Source: Flavobacterium xueshanense (lineage in GTDB: Bacteria > Bacteroidota > Bacteroidia > Flavobacteriales > Flavobacteriaceae). Taken from it: a DNA stretch of 64,000 nt. The notes beneath the pieces were generated by a model, which saw nothing but the letters and a program-made list of their open reading frames with translations, was not told where the DNA came from and did no database searches. Every line of letters begins with the position of its first letter. Position 1 is the stretch's first letter. The DNA lies in the NCBI RefSeq assembly GCF_900112975.1, contig NZ_FONQ01000013.1, positions 46,275 through 110,274 of the forward strand, given 5' to 3'. A program made the translations under genes and the position numbers. Of this stretch, positions 44,729 to 52,534 are shown one piece after another.

Positions 44729-45580
44729 TTAATAGTCGCTTTCTCCTTCAGTATAGTTTTGACCTAGAGCAATTTCAAGTTGCGTATCATTAGGTGCTTT
44801 ACCGTGCCAAGCATGACTGTACATCATAAAATCTACACCATTACCCATTTCAGTGTGCAACAATACACAAACTGGTTTTCCTTTTCCAGTTCTTGATTTG
44901 GCGTCGTTCATACCAGCAATAATAGCTTCGATATCGTTTCCTTTTTCAATTTCTAAAACATCCCAATCAAAAGCTTCAAATTTAGCACGGACACTTCCCA
45001 TAGCTAAAACTTCATCAGTAGAACCATCTATTTGTTTTCCGTTTAAATCGATTGTAGCGATAAGGTTGTCCACTTTTTTTGCAGAAGCATACATGATCGC
45101 TTCCCAGTTTTGACCTTCCTGCAATTCACCATCGCCGTGAAGCGTATAAATAATATGGTTGTCACCATTCAATTTTTTTGCCTGTGCAGCACCAATCCCT
45201 ACTGATAATCCTTGTCCAAGAGAACCAGACGCAATACGAACTCCCGGTAATCCGTCATGTGTAGTTGGATGCCCTTGTAATCTTGAATTGATCAAACGGA
45301 AAGTAGCCAGTTCTGAAACTGGAAAATAACCGCTTCTTGCCAAAACACTGTAGAATACTGGTGAAATATGCCCGTTTGAAAGGAAGAAAAGATCTTCACC
45401 AATACCGTCCATGTCAAAACCTTCTTTACGCTCCATTATATTTTGGTATAAGGCTACAAGAAATTCAGTACAACCTAGAGAACCACCGGGGTGACCTGAG
45501 TTGACTGCGTGTACCATTCGAAGAATATCTCTTCTGACTTGGATTGTTAAATCGTTTAATTGTTGTGTGTTCGGTTTCAT
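44729..45580 (-). CDS. transketolase, N-terminal subunit
   Basis: 283 residues. The ThDP-binding domain has GHPGGSLGCTEFLVALY, the diphosphate motif HGDGELQEGQNWEA (about 148-161) with VDLNGKQIDG-type continuation (IATIDLNGKQIDG), and AWHGKAPND near the end. It is the first gene of the split transketolase pair. A candidate promoter lies at 45604-45611. Confidence 0.93.
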   Translation of the reverse strand: MKPNTQQLNDLTIQVRRDILRMVHAVNSGHPGGSLGCTEFLVALYQNIMERKEGFDMDGIGEDLFFLSNGHISPVFYSVLARSGYFPVSELATFRLINSRLQGHPTTHDGLPGVRIASGSLGQGLSVGIGAAQAKKLNGDNHIIYTLHGDGELQEGQNWEAIMYASAKKVDNLIATIDLNGKQIDGSTDEVLAMGSVRAKFEAFDWDVLEIEKGNDIEAIIAGMNDAKSRTGKGKPVCVLLHTEMGNGVDFMMYSHAWHGKAPNDTQLEIALGQNYTEGESDY

Positions 45581-45603
45581 TTGTGTGTTAAAATTAGACT
45601 GTG

Positions 45604-45611
45604 CAAATATA
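45604..45611 (-). promoter_or_regulatory. candidate -7 element of the transketolase operon
   Basis: On the minus strand TATATTTG fully matches the TAnnTTTG consensus, 24 bp before the start codon. The -33 box is not clear. Confidence 0.45.
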
Positions 45612-45731
45612 ATCAGATAATTTGATTAATATAAGGTTCCATTTTTAGATTTATCAATAGTTATTAAGGATTTTAATTTTAGCAACAATAAAATTCTCCC
45701 TGAATTATTGAGTATTTAGTACCTTGCAGCC

Positions 45732-46313
45732 ATGTTTCAACAATTATTCAAAAGCATTCAGGAAAAAGTGATGCTGACTCAAGAAGAAATGGAGTTGTGT
45801 AAAACTTTTTTTATCCCTAAAAAGTTGCGCAAAAAACAAACCCTGTTGCAAGAAGGAGATATTTGCATCTACAATGCTTTTATTGAAAAAGGAATTCTTC
45901 GCTCTTTTTCCATGGATGAAAAAGGAAATGAACACATCGTACAATTTGCAATTGAAGGCTGGTGGATTACTGATTTGTCCAGTTTTCTGACCAACAGTAA
46001 CTCTATTTATACTATTGAAGCGCTTGAAGATTCTGAACTGCTTTTGCTGACGACAGCTGCCAGAGAATCTTTGATGGATAAAATCCCCATGTTCGAAAGA
46101 TACCAACGCTTGTTATTGCAAAATGCCTATATCGCAAATCAAGCCAGAATAAATTCGGCCTTAACAGAAACCGCCGAAGAAAAATATATCAATTTAGGAA
46201 TTGCTTATCCCGGAATTGTAAAACGTGTTCCACAGCACATGATCGCTTCTTACCTTGGACTTAAACCCGAAACATTGAGTAGGGTTCGCAAACAAATTAA
46301 CAATCGGAGGTAA
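45732..46313 (+). CDS. Crp/Fnr-family transcription regulator
   Basis: 193 residues. The cyclic-nucleotide-binding fold spans about 20-120 (FIPKKLRKKQTLLQEGDICI, YNAFIEKGILRSFSMDEKG). A C-terminal helix-turn-helix follows (HMIASYLGLKPETLSRVRKQ). There are no Cys clusters for iron-sulfur binding. The two genes downstream (Rossmann-like protein and old yellow enzyme) are likely targets. Confidence 0.9.
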   Translation: MFQQLFKSIQEKVMLTQEEMELCKTFFIPKKLRKKQTLLQEGDICIYNAFIEKGILRSFSMDEKGNEHIVQFAIEGWWITDLSSFLTNSNSIYTIEALEDSELLLLTTAARESLMDKIPMFERYQRLLLQNAYIANQARINSALTETAEEKYINLGIAYPGIVKRVPQHMIASYLGLKPETLSRVRKQINNRR

Positions 46314-46405
46314 TTTTAATTGATTTACATCAATAGAATTTCTTGTTTTACATCAACTGAAACTTTAGCCGTACAGCCTTAAATTTGCCACGTAAATAAA
46401 AGTTG

Positions 46406-46912
46406 ATGTCAAATAGAAGAACATTTGCAGTCCTTGGAGTTTCAGAAACCAAAAGTATTTTTCTGGCGAAGCAAATTGCCAAAACCAATCCCGTTTTGCT
46501 TTTTGATCATGATGCTGTTGTAGTGAATGAGGTTCATGCCCAAATACTTTTAGAGTATCCTAAGGCAAATGCGGAGATGATGATTTGTCCAACTAATGCA
46601 AGTTGGGAGGCGGATATTATTATACTTTCAAATGCTACGGGAACTGATGACAATTTTATTAAAAAAATCAGAAAAGTCGCTACGGGTAAAATCGTAGTTG
46701 TTTTGGTAAACGAAAAGAATACGATTAATTTCGAAAGTACTCTTGACAAATTACACCATTTGTTTCCTTTTTCTAAAGTTGTTCAGAGTTTCGAATCAAT
46801 GGATGAAGTAGAAAATTCCGTTCTTTTGAAAGGAAATGATGAAGAAACCTTAAAAACTATTTGGACTCTTTTTACAAGTATTGGTTTGAAAGCCAGTATC
46901 GCACAAACATAA
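46406..46912 (+). CDS. Rossmann-like hypothetical protein
   Basis: 168 residues from ATG 46406 (a TTG just before it is possible). The alternating strand-helix pattern (TFAVLGVSETKSIFLAKQIA, ADIIILSNATGTDDNFIKKI, KIVVVLVNE) looks like an NAD(P)-binding fold related to F420-dependent oxidoreductases, but the GxGxxG glycines are missing. It lies between the Crp/Fnr gene and the old yellow enzyme gene, 26 bp before the latter, so it is probably co-transcribed. The role is unknown. Confidence 0.7.
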   Translation: MSNRRTFAVLGVSETKSIFLAKQIAKTNPVLLFDHDAVVVNEVHAQILLEYPKANAEMMICPTNASWEADIIILSNATGTDDNFIKKIRKVATGKIVVVLVNEKNTINFESTLDKLHHLFPFSKVVQSFESMDEVENSVLLKGNDEETLKTIWTLFTSIGLKASIAQT

Positions 46913-46938
46913 ACTACTAATTTTTAACAAAAAATCAA

Positions 46939-48033
46939 ATGAGTAAATCAATTTTATTTCAACCCTATACATTAGGAAGCAATACTTTAAAAAACCGAAT
47001 GGTAATGGCACCAATGACGCGAAGCCGTTCTAATAATGAAGGAAATGTTGCTACAGCACTTACGGCAGAATATTATGCGCAAAGAGCTACAGCAGGTTTA
47101 ATTGTTTCTGAGGGAACTTTTGTAAGTACAAAAGCAATTGGTTTTATCAATGTGCCCGGAATTTACAGTGCAGCACAAACTGAAGGTTGGAAACTGGTTA
47201 CAAAAGCAGTACACGAAAAAGGAGGAACTATATTTGCGCAATTGTGGCACACGGGACGATTGTCGCATCCGGATTTACATAATGGCGAATTAGCACACGC
47301 ACCTTCAGCGCTGAATCCTCATGCAAAAGCCTACACCAAAGATGGTTTTGTAGATACGGTGACTCCAAAAGAAATGACGATTGAAGACATTAAACAAACC
47401 GTTCTAGATTTCAAAAACGGAGCAAAAAATGCTATGACTGCAGGTTTTGACGGAATCGAATTGCACGCTGCCAACGGGTATTTGTTGCAACAGTTTTTTA
47501 ATGGTTATTCCAATCATCGTACCGATGAATACGGTGGTTCTATTGAAAATAAATCCCGAATTCTATTTAATATTCTTGATGCTTTAGAAGGTGTTATTGA
47601 TTATTCTAAAGTTGGCGTTCGATTGAATCCTACATTGCACAATGCGCAGGGAATGATGCTGGATGAAGAGACAATTCCAACGCATGAATATATTGTAAAC
47701 CGTTTGAATGATTATGGTTTAGCGTATGTGCATTTAACGGAGCCTTTTACGCCAGTGGATGATGTGCCTTTCGCAGTTACTGAAGTGGCCAAACATTTCA
47801 GACCGTTTTACAAAGGAACTTTAATCATCAATAAAAGTTTTACTAAAGAAACGGGTATCAAAGTTATTGAAGACGGTTACGCTGATCTTGTTGCTTATGG
47901 AGTTCCCTTTATTGCGAATCCGGATTTAGTGGCTCGTTTTAAAGCTGATGCGCCATTAAACACACCAGACCAAAGTACGTTTTACACTGACACAGTGAAA
48001 GGATATACTGATTATCCGGCCATGGCTGAATAA
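46939..48033 (+). CDS. old yellow enzyme family alkene reductase
   Basis: 364 residues. FMN-binding motif MVMAPMTRSRS near residue 22. The substrate and catalytic region reads IELHAANGYLLQQFFNGYSN, then HRTDEYGGSIENKSR with the proton-donor Tyr. The C-terminal phosphate-binding stretch is DLVAYGVPFIANPDL. It reduces activated C=C bonds with NAD(P)H. It follows a Crp/Fnr regulator, consistent with electrophile stress control, and ends before a terminator at 48098. Confidence 0.92.
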   Translation: MSKSILFQPYTLGSNTLKNRMVMAPMTRSRSNNEGNVATALTAEYYAQRATAGLIVSEGTFVSTKAIGFINVPGIYSAAQTEGWKLVTKAVHEKGGTIFAQLWHTGRLSHPDLHNGELAHAPSALNPHAKAYTKDGFVDTVTPKEMTIEDIKQTVLDFKNGAKNAMTAGFDGIELHAANGYLLQQFFNGYSNHRTDEYGGSIENKSRILFNILDALEGVIDYSKVGVRLNPTLHNAQGMMLDEETIPTHEYIVNRLNDYGLAYVHLTEPFTPVDDVPFAVTEVAKHFRPFYKGTLIINKSFTKETGIKVIEDGYADLVAYGVPFIANPDLVARFKADAPLNTPDQSTFYTDTVKGYTDYPAMAE

Positions 48034-48097
48034 TAGAAATTTTTCGTTAGCTGAAAAAATACAATACATTTTTATTCAAGTCAGATTATAATTCACA

Positions 48098-48124
48098 AAG
48101 AAGCCCGCATTTAGCGGGCTTCTT
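48098..48124 (+). terminator. hairpin terminator after the old yellow enzyme gene
   Basis: AAGAAGCCCGC pairs with GCGGGCTTCTT around a 5-base loop. The T tail is short. The 170 bp behind it hold no gene. Confidence 0.7.
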
Positions 48125-48298
48125 ACTTATTGGAAAACAGTTAGTAATGCTGTTTTGATATTAAAATTATCATTTAATATTTGTAATTGCATCCGCTCTT
48201 CAGGTTTGTTTGTTGATAGTCGACATGGCAATTCCTGTTGATGTTGCATCTGTTTTTTTCTTTTCATCAAGCGTCATCGCTAATAAATTAGTTTTTTT

Positions 48299-48616
48299 TT
48301 AGCTTATTTTATTTCTAAGACTGCTCCATCCACCACCATTATAAACTGTTGTATATCCATTTGATTTCAAAATACTTTTTGCCGAAGCACTTCGCATTCC
48401 TGAAGCGCAACACGTAATTATAGGTTGGTTTTTATCTTTCAGTTTGTACAGATTATTGCGTAGCGCATCAACAGGAATATTAATAGAATCTTTTATATGC
48501 CCCGCTGAATATTCCGCTTTGCTGAGCACATCAACGATAATGGCTCCGTTTTGCACTAATTCCGGATAGTTCACTTTGGGACCAAGTCCGAATAACTTTT
48601 TGAGTCTTTCTATCAT
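48299..48616 (-). CDS. rhodanese-like domain protein
   Basis: 105 residues. The active-site loop is ITCCASGMRSASAK with the catalytic Cys. The N-terminal part, GAIIVDVLSKAEYSAGHIKD, and the C-terminal VYNGGGWSSL are typical. It transfers sulfur or binds related oxyanions. It directly follows a second rhodanese gene, one base apart, and both share the loop and the final GG(S/W) pattern. The N-terminal 20 residues are not a full signal peptide. Confidence 0.9.
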   Translation of the reverse strand: MIERLKKLFGLGPKVNYPELVQNGAIIVDVLSKAEYSAGHIKDSINIPVDALRNNLYKLKDKNQPIITCCASGMRSASAKSILKSNGYTTVYNGGGWSSLRNKIS

Positions 48617-48617
48617 T

Positions 48618-48902
48618 TTATTCAGATTGAGATTGAAGGTAATTCACATCCAGCCACGAACCGCCGTTATAACACTCGACACCATGTGCGGTCAGAAACA
48701 CTTGCGCCTGGCCACTTCTATTTCCAGAGGCACAACACAGTATCAAAGGCGCTTTGAGCTCCTGTATTTCGTGCATTCTATGCGGAATTTCATTCAACGG
48801 AATATTGAATGAACCCGCAACATGGCCACCCATAAATTCATCATAGGAACGCACATCGACAATCGTTCCCAGTTTTTCTCTTATTATTTTTGATAATTCC
48901 AT
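48618..48902 (-). CDS. rhodanese-like domain protein
   Basis: 94 residues. Active loop ILCCASGNRSGQAQ; TIVDVRSYDEFMGGHVAGSF at the N-terminus and CYNGGSWLDVN at the C-terminus. It is the first of two tandem rhodanese genes. Paired single-domain rhodaneses may relay sulfur or work in different redox states. Confidence 0.9.
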   Translation of the reverse strand: MELSKIIREKLGTIVDVRSYDEFMGGHVAGSFNIPLNEIPHRMHEIQELKAPLILCCASGNRSGQAQVFLTAHGVECYNGGSWLDVNYLQSQSE

Positions 48903-49309
48903 AATTTTATTTTTAAGATATTTGCGCGTTTTTAAAGCTGTTTGAATGGTACAAAATTACAATTACAGAGTTGGTTTTTGGTGTCATTTGTCACACAAAG
49001 AGATATTGAGTTTTTTATTAAAAGTTGCCATCAATAAATTAATAAATTAGAAAAAAATGATTTTATAAATCCAATATTTTCAGAATATTTTGGTTAGCAA
49101 TTTTTTATTACAGGGCGATAATAAAGGTAGCTATATTTCATTAATTTTTACCTATAATTTATTTCAGTCAATCTTAAATTTTTTGTTAAAGGCAGGGCCT
49201 GAATAACTGACAATAATATCTTGTTTTTAAAAGAAAAAGTATTTAAGCTTTCACGGCATACTTTTTGACGATTTAAAACTAAAAGTATTAAACAAATAAA
49301 TAAAAAATA
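48903..49309. other. 407-bp intergenic region with candidate promoters
   Basis: On the minus strand TAATTTTG at 48959-48952 is a candidate -7 box for the rhodanese pair. The right part should hold the promoter of the gene at 49310. No open frame is convincing. Confidence 0.4.
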
Positions 49310-49687
49310 ATGTCAGAGAAAAGTAAAAAACAATTTGGAGTTTGGATGGATTCACATCATGCAATTATTGTAGGTAAAGAAAATGTAGATTCTGGAGATT
49401 TCGTAGTTTTAGGGCACGAAAAAGAAGAAGGTCAAGGTGGTAACTCAAATGAAAATGCAGCTAATAATGCTGAACGAGATTCACTTCACAAATTATTCAA
49501 AAGCATCACTTCTCACATGCAAAATGTTGATGAATTACACGTAACAGGTCCTGGAATAGCTCAAGAACAATTTATTAAATATTTGAGTGAAACTCCACAA
49601 TATAAAGATGTAGAGACGAAACAAAGTACGTCTAATAAAATGAACGACGAAAGTTTAATTGAATATGTGGCTTCACAATTTAACTAA
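49310..49687 (+). CDS. probable baeRF-type (eRF1 domain 3-like) protein
   Basis: 125 residues. The N-terminal strand FGVWMDSHHAIIVGKENVDS and the helix LHKLFKSITSHMQNVDELHV, then the GPGIAQEQFIKYLSE segment, resemble the C-terminal L7Ae-like domain of bacterial release-factor-related (baeRF) proteins. The C-terminus is DESLIEYVASQF. The family may have a role in ribosome rescue or stress, but no function is proved. A terminator follows at 49706. Confidence 0.65.
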   Translation: MSEKSKKQFGVWMDSHHAIIVGKENVDSGDFVVLGHEKEEGQGGNSNENAANNAERDSLHKLFKSITSHMQNVDELHVTGPGIAQEQFIKYLSETPQYKDVETKQSTSNKMNDESLIEYVASQFN

Positions 49688-49705
49688 TCAATTACCGATA
49701 AATAC

Positions 49706-49740
49706 GAAGAAGCTGTTCCAAAGGGCAGCTTCTTTTGTTT
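49706..49740 (+). terminator. terminator of the baeRF-like gene
   Basis: AAGAAGCTG and CAGCTTCTT form a stem with an 10-base loop, followed by TTTTGTTT. Confidence 0.75.
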
Positions 49741-49848
49741 AGAACTATATAGTTTTGAAAGTCAAATAAAAAAAGTATTTGTATTTTTCGCTTAATTTCT
49801 GTTTTGTGTTTTTAGAATAAGCGGTGCCGAGACTACTTTTTTTAATTT

Positions 49849-49856
49849 TATATTTG
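49849..49856 (+). promoter_or_regulatory. candidate -7 element of the esterase gene
   Basis: TATATTTG matches TAnnTTTG and lies 12 bp before the ATG at 49869, which would give a very short leader. No -33 box is evident. Confidence 0.4.
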
Positions 49857-49868
49857 TAAAAAATATAT

Positions 49869-50708
49869 ATGCGTTTCTCTTGTGTCATCATCGTTTTATT
49901 GAGTGCTTTTATGTTGGTCAATTGCGGTGCGAAAAAAAGTACTGATATTTCGTATTTAGAATCTGCGAATAAAAATATCCCAAAAGCACCCCGACTAAAT
50001 GTTTTTGCGCCTCGAAAATCAAGTGCAGCGCAAGTACCTGTTTTAATTTTTGTGCACGGAGGAAATTGGAACAATGGCAGGAAAGGAACGTATGATTTAC
50101 TGGGCAGGAATTTTGCCAGCAAAGCAGTCATTACGGTTATCCCGGATTATACGTTAAGTCCTGATGCTACGTATGATGACATGTCACGGCAGATTGTGTC
50201 CGTAATCCAGTGGACAAAAAAGAACATCAGCCAATACAATGGTAATCCCAAGATGATTTATATTAGCGGTCATTCTGCAGGTGGGCATCTTGGTGCTTTG
50301 GCGGTTATGAATCCAAAATTCGGAATTGCTTCCGGAAGTATTGCTGGAATCATCCTCAACGATGCGGCAGGATTAGATATGAAAAATTATTTGGAAGGAA
50401 ATCCGCCAACGGCAAAAGACGATTATCTCACTACTTGGACCTCAAATCCTGAGCAATGGAAAGATGCTTCTCCAATCTATTTTTTAAACAAAAACACGCC
50501 TCCCTTTTTAATTTATGTAGGAGATAAAACGTATAATTCCATAAAAATTGCCAATAGCCGTTTTATAGATGCTTTGCAACCATTCCAACCTGATGTGAAG
50601 CCAATTAAATTGAATAAAAGGCACGTTCCGATGGTGCTTCAGTATTTCTCGCCATGGAGCAACCGCTTTGATGAGATAATTGCTTTTATGAAATTGCACA
50701 AAAAGTAA
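49869..50708 (+). CDS. alpha/beta hydrolase (carboxylesterase-type) lipoprotein
   Basis: 279 residues. Lipoprotein signal with Cys19 (SAFMLVNCG). The oxyanion motif is FVHGGNWNNG (61-70). The nucleophile elbow is GHSAGGH (134-140) with Ser136. A C-terminal His near 252 (KRHVPMVLQY) can complete the triad. The BD-FAE/esterase family cleaves carboxylic esters, but the substrate is unknown. It is anchored to the envelope. Confidence 0.88.
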   Translation: MRFSCVIIVLLSAFMLVNCGAKKSTDISYLESANKNIPKAPRLNVFAPRKSSAAQVPVLIFVHGGNWNNGRKGTYDLLGRNFASKAVITVIPDYTLSPDATYDDMSRQIVSVIQWTKKNISQYNGNPKMIYISGHSAGGHLGALAVMNPKFGIASGSIAGIILNDAAGLDMKNYLEGNPPTAKDDYLTTWTSNPEQWKDASPIYFLNKNTPPFLIYVGDKTYNSIKIANSRFIDALQPFQPDVKPIKLNKRHVPMVLQYFSPWSNRFDEIIAFMKLHKK

Positions 50709-50775
50709 AACTTTAATTATACCTTGTAAACAGTACAACTAAGGTTGTATTATTAAAATTTTAAGAATAATTGTT

Positions 50776-51150
50776 TTATGATTTTCTTTTCAAAATTGCA
50801 TCAACAGAATATTGACCACTTTCCCATAAAAGCAGAGCGCAATAGGATAGCAAATAGAGTATTGTTAATTCAATAGTTTCCAGTCCATTATTCATGTGAA
50901 CAATAAACACGGCAACTGCCATTGTAATAATAAGTGGAATTAAAGCCAGTCTGGTCCAAAATCCTATTACTATTTATACGGAGCACAAAACTTCGGCAAA
51001 AACAGTTAAAGCCTATAATTCGAGAACTCTGATGCCAATTGGATCACTAAATTCCGTTGTGCTATTCATTTGCTCGATCATTTTTGGAATACCATGACCA
51101 ACAGCAATAAACCAAATGGTAGTCGTAAAAAAAGCGAATCCCAATCCGTT
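50776..51150 (-). pseudogene. DoxX-family membrane protein, inactivated
   Basis: One minus-strand frame reads GLGFAFFTTTIWFIAVGHGI, then a segment with IGIRVLEL, an in-frame TAG, ALTVFAEVLCSV, an in-frame TAA, IVIGFWTRLALIPLIITMAV and a C-terminus ending LLWESGQYSVDAIL. The DoxX pattern of four membrane helices is clear. The N-terminus is missing and two nonsense codons are present. Confidence 0.78.
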
Positions 51151-51287
51151 ATATGAGCAGACTAAGAAGCAGAGGAAGTAATTTTTGAATTAAATTTTTA
51201 AAGTTTTTAGTATTGGTTCTTAAAAACGTACTTTATTTTTACAAGAATTTGATTGTTTTAGTATGAGCTCGTAGTAATTATTGCTTT

Positions 51288-51665
51288 CTAGTCTTTCGTT
51301 TTAAATAAAATTTTCTCCATGCTAATCACAGCTAAAATACCCAACGTATATGCAAGCAAATCCATCCACGCAAAAGAATTTCCAAGAACAATTTTAGCAA
51401 TTTTTGAATGCTGTAATTCTAGTTTTTCAACCAAATTAAAATATTGTGCGGTTTCGATAGCAAATGAAAAAACCAAAACAAGAGCTGCGGCTACCCAAAC
51501 GGATACTTTTACAAAGGATTTCAGAAAACAATAGAGCAGAATCACTACTAAAAAATCGCCAAAATAAGGTCTTATAAAGTTGTCATGAACATACAAAGCA
51601 ATTTCAATTTCCAGCAGAAAAAGCAAAATGGTAATCACAAAATAGTTGCGGTTGAATTGAAACAT
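51288..51665 (-). CDS. DUF2809 family membrane protein
   Basis: 125 residues with four likely membrane helices (YFVITILLFLLEIEIALYVH, FLVVILLYCFLKSF, VWVAAALVLVFSFAIETAQY, LLAYTLGILAVISMEKILF). The pattern IRPYFGDFLVV and ETAQYF, then GNSFAWMDLLAY, is typical of DUF2809. The function is unknown. Confidence 0.82.
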   Translation of the reverse strand: MFQFNRNYFVITILLFLLEIEIALYVHDNFIRPYFGDFLVVILLYCFLKSFVKVSVWVAAALVLVFSFAIETAQYFNLVEKLELQHSKIAKIVLGNSFAWMDLLAYTLGILAVISMEKILFKTKD

Positions 51666-51757
51666 GTTTTTAGTTTAACGATTTGGTCAGTCAGAGTGTA
51701 AATTTGTTTGATTTAAATTAAATTTAATTTTTTTTAAAAGCATTTTTACATATATTT

Positions 51758-52046
51758 CTAATCAATATTTCGGTTAATTTTCTTAACATTCAAGCTATTT
51801 GCCATCGCCGTAAATATTTGGAAATAGCTATCCGAATTTACCATAATCGTTAGGGCAGTTTTGCAAACTGTGTCCATTCCAATTGCCAACTAAAGTAGAT
51901 CTAATTAAGTTACCTCTAATTCATTTTCTAATGCAGCATAATTTCTTGTGGAACTGAAATAATAATCTGCTGGCAACGTCACAATTTTATTCTATGCATA
52001 ATTAATCAATAACGGATGATTCAAAACATTTAAGTTGTCCAATTGT
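51758..52046 (-). pseudogene. unidentified gene remnant with three in-frame stops
   Basis: A minus-strand frame encodes LDNLNVLNHPLLINYA, a stop, NKIVTLPADYYFSSTRNYAA, LENELEVT, two stops and a longer stretch ending TAMANSLNVKKINRNID. The reading frame stays consistent through several stops, so it is likely decayed coding sequence. I cannot name the original gene. Confidence 0.4.
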
Positions 52047-52534
52047 GCCTTTTTTCAATCCAAATTCTTATTTGCCGAAAATGTCAAAACAACCTATTTT
52101 TTGATCACATTTTAGTGTCAAAAAAATTGATTGATAATTTTCAATCTGTACATTTCTTCTATGTAGTTCCTGTATATTCATTTTTTCGTTGCTTGCCGGT
52201 TGCCTATAATGTCAGTTTGTCTAAAAACCTAAAACAAGTCTCTGAGAATCCCATATTTGAGATTTTTCAAAGATAGGAGTCCGAGAACAAAAACTCAAAC
52301 TGGAGGTTTTTAGACAGTTTGACGTGCTACGGCTTGGTGAAGGTGGCGGATTTTACCACAAATGTTGATACGGAGAACCGATGTTTGATGAACCACAAAT
52401 GTTTTTACGAAGCACTGAACCGCCACTTTTGCCAAACAGCTTTCAAAGGCAGGCATTTTTCTGTTTTCAACTTGTTTTGTCATTTTGAATCGTCGTCATG
52501 AGCTCTGTTGTAGAAATCCACTTTAGTTGTTGGT
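52047..52534. repeat. intergenic repeat-rich region with IS-end-like motif
   Basis: GTCAGTTTGTCTAAAAACCT at about 52211 resembles the motif at the IS1182-like ends (58797 and 62999), and an inverted version (AGGTTTTTAGACAGTTTGAC) follows at about 52304. Further on, ACTGAACCGCCACTTTTGCC resembles part of a motif near 55425. No gene is supported. Confidence 0.4.

Noticed and set aside
48125..48298. Possible small gene between the old yellow enzyme terminator and the rhodanese genes
   Set aside because: Frames on the minus strand are short and interrupted by stops, and no family pattern or start signal is visible.
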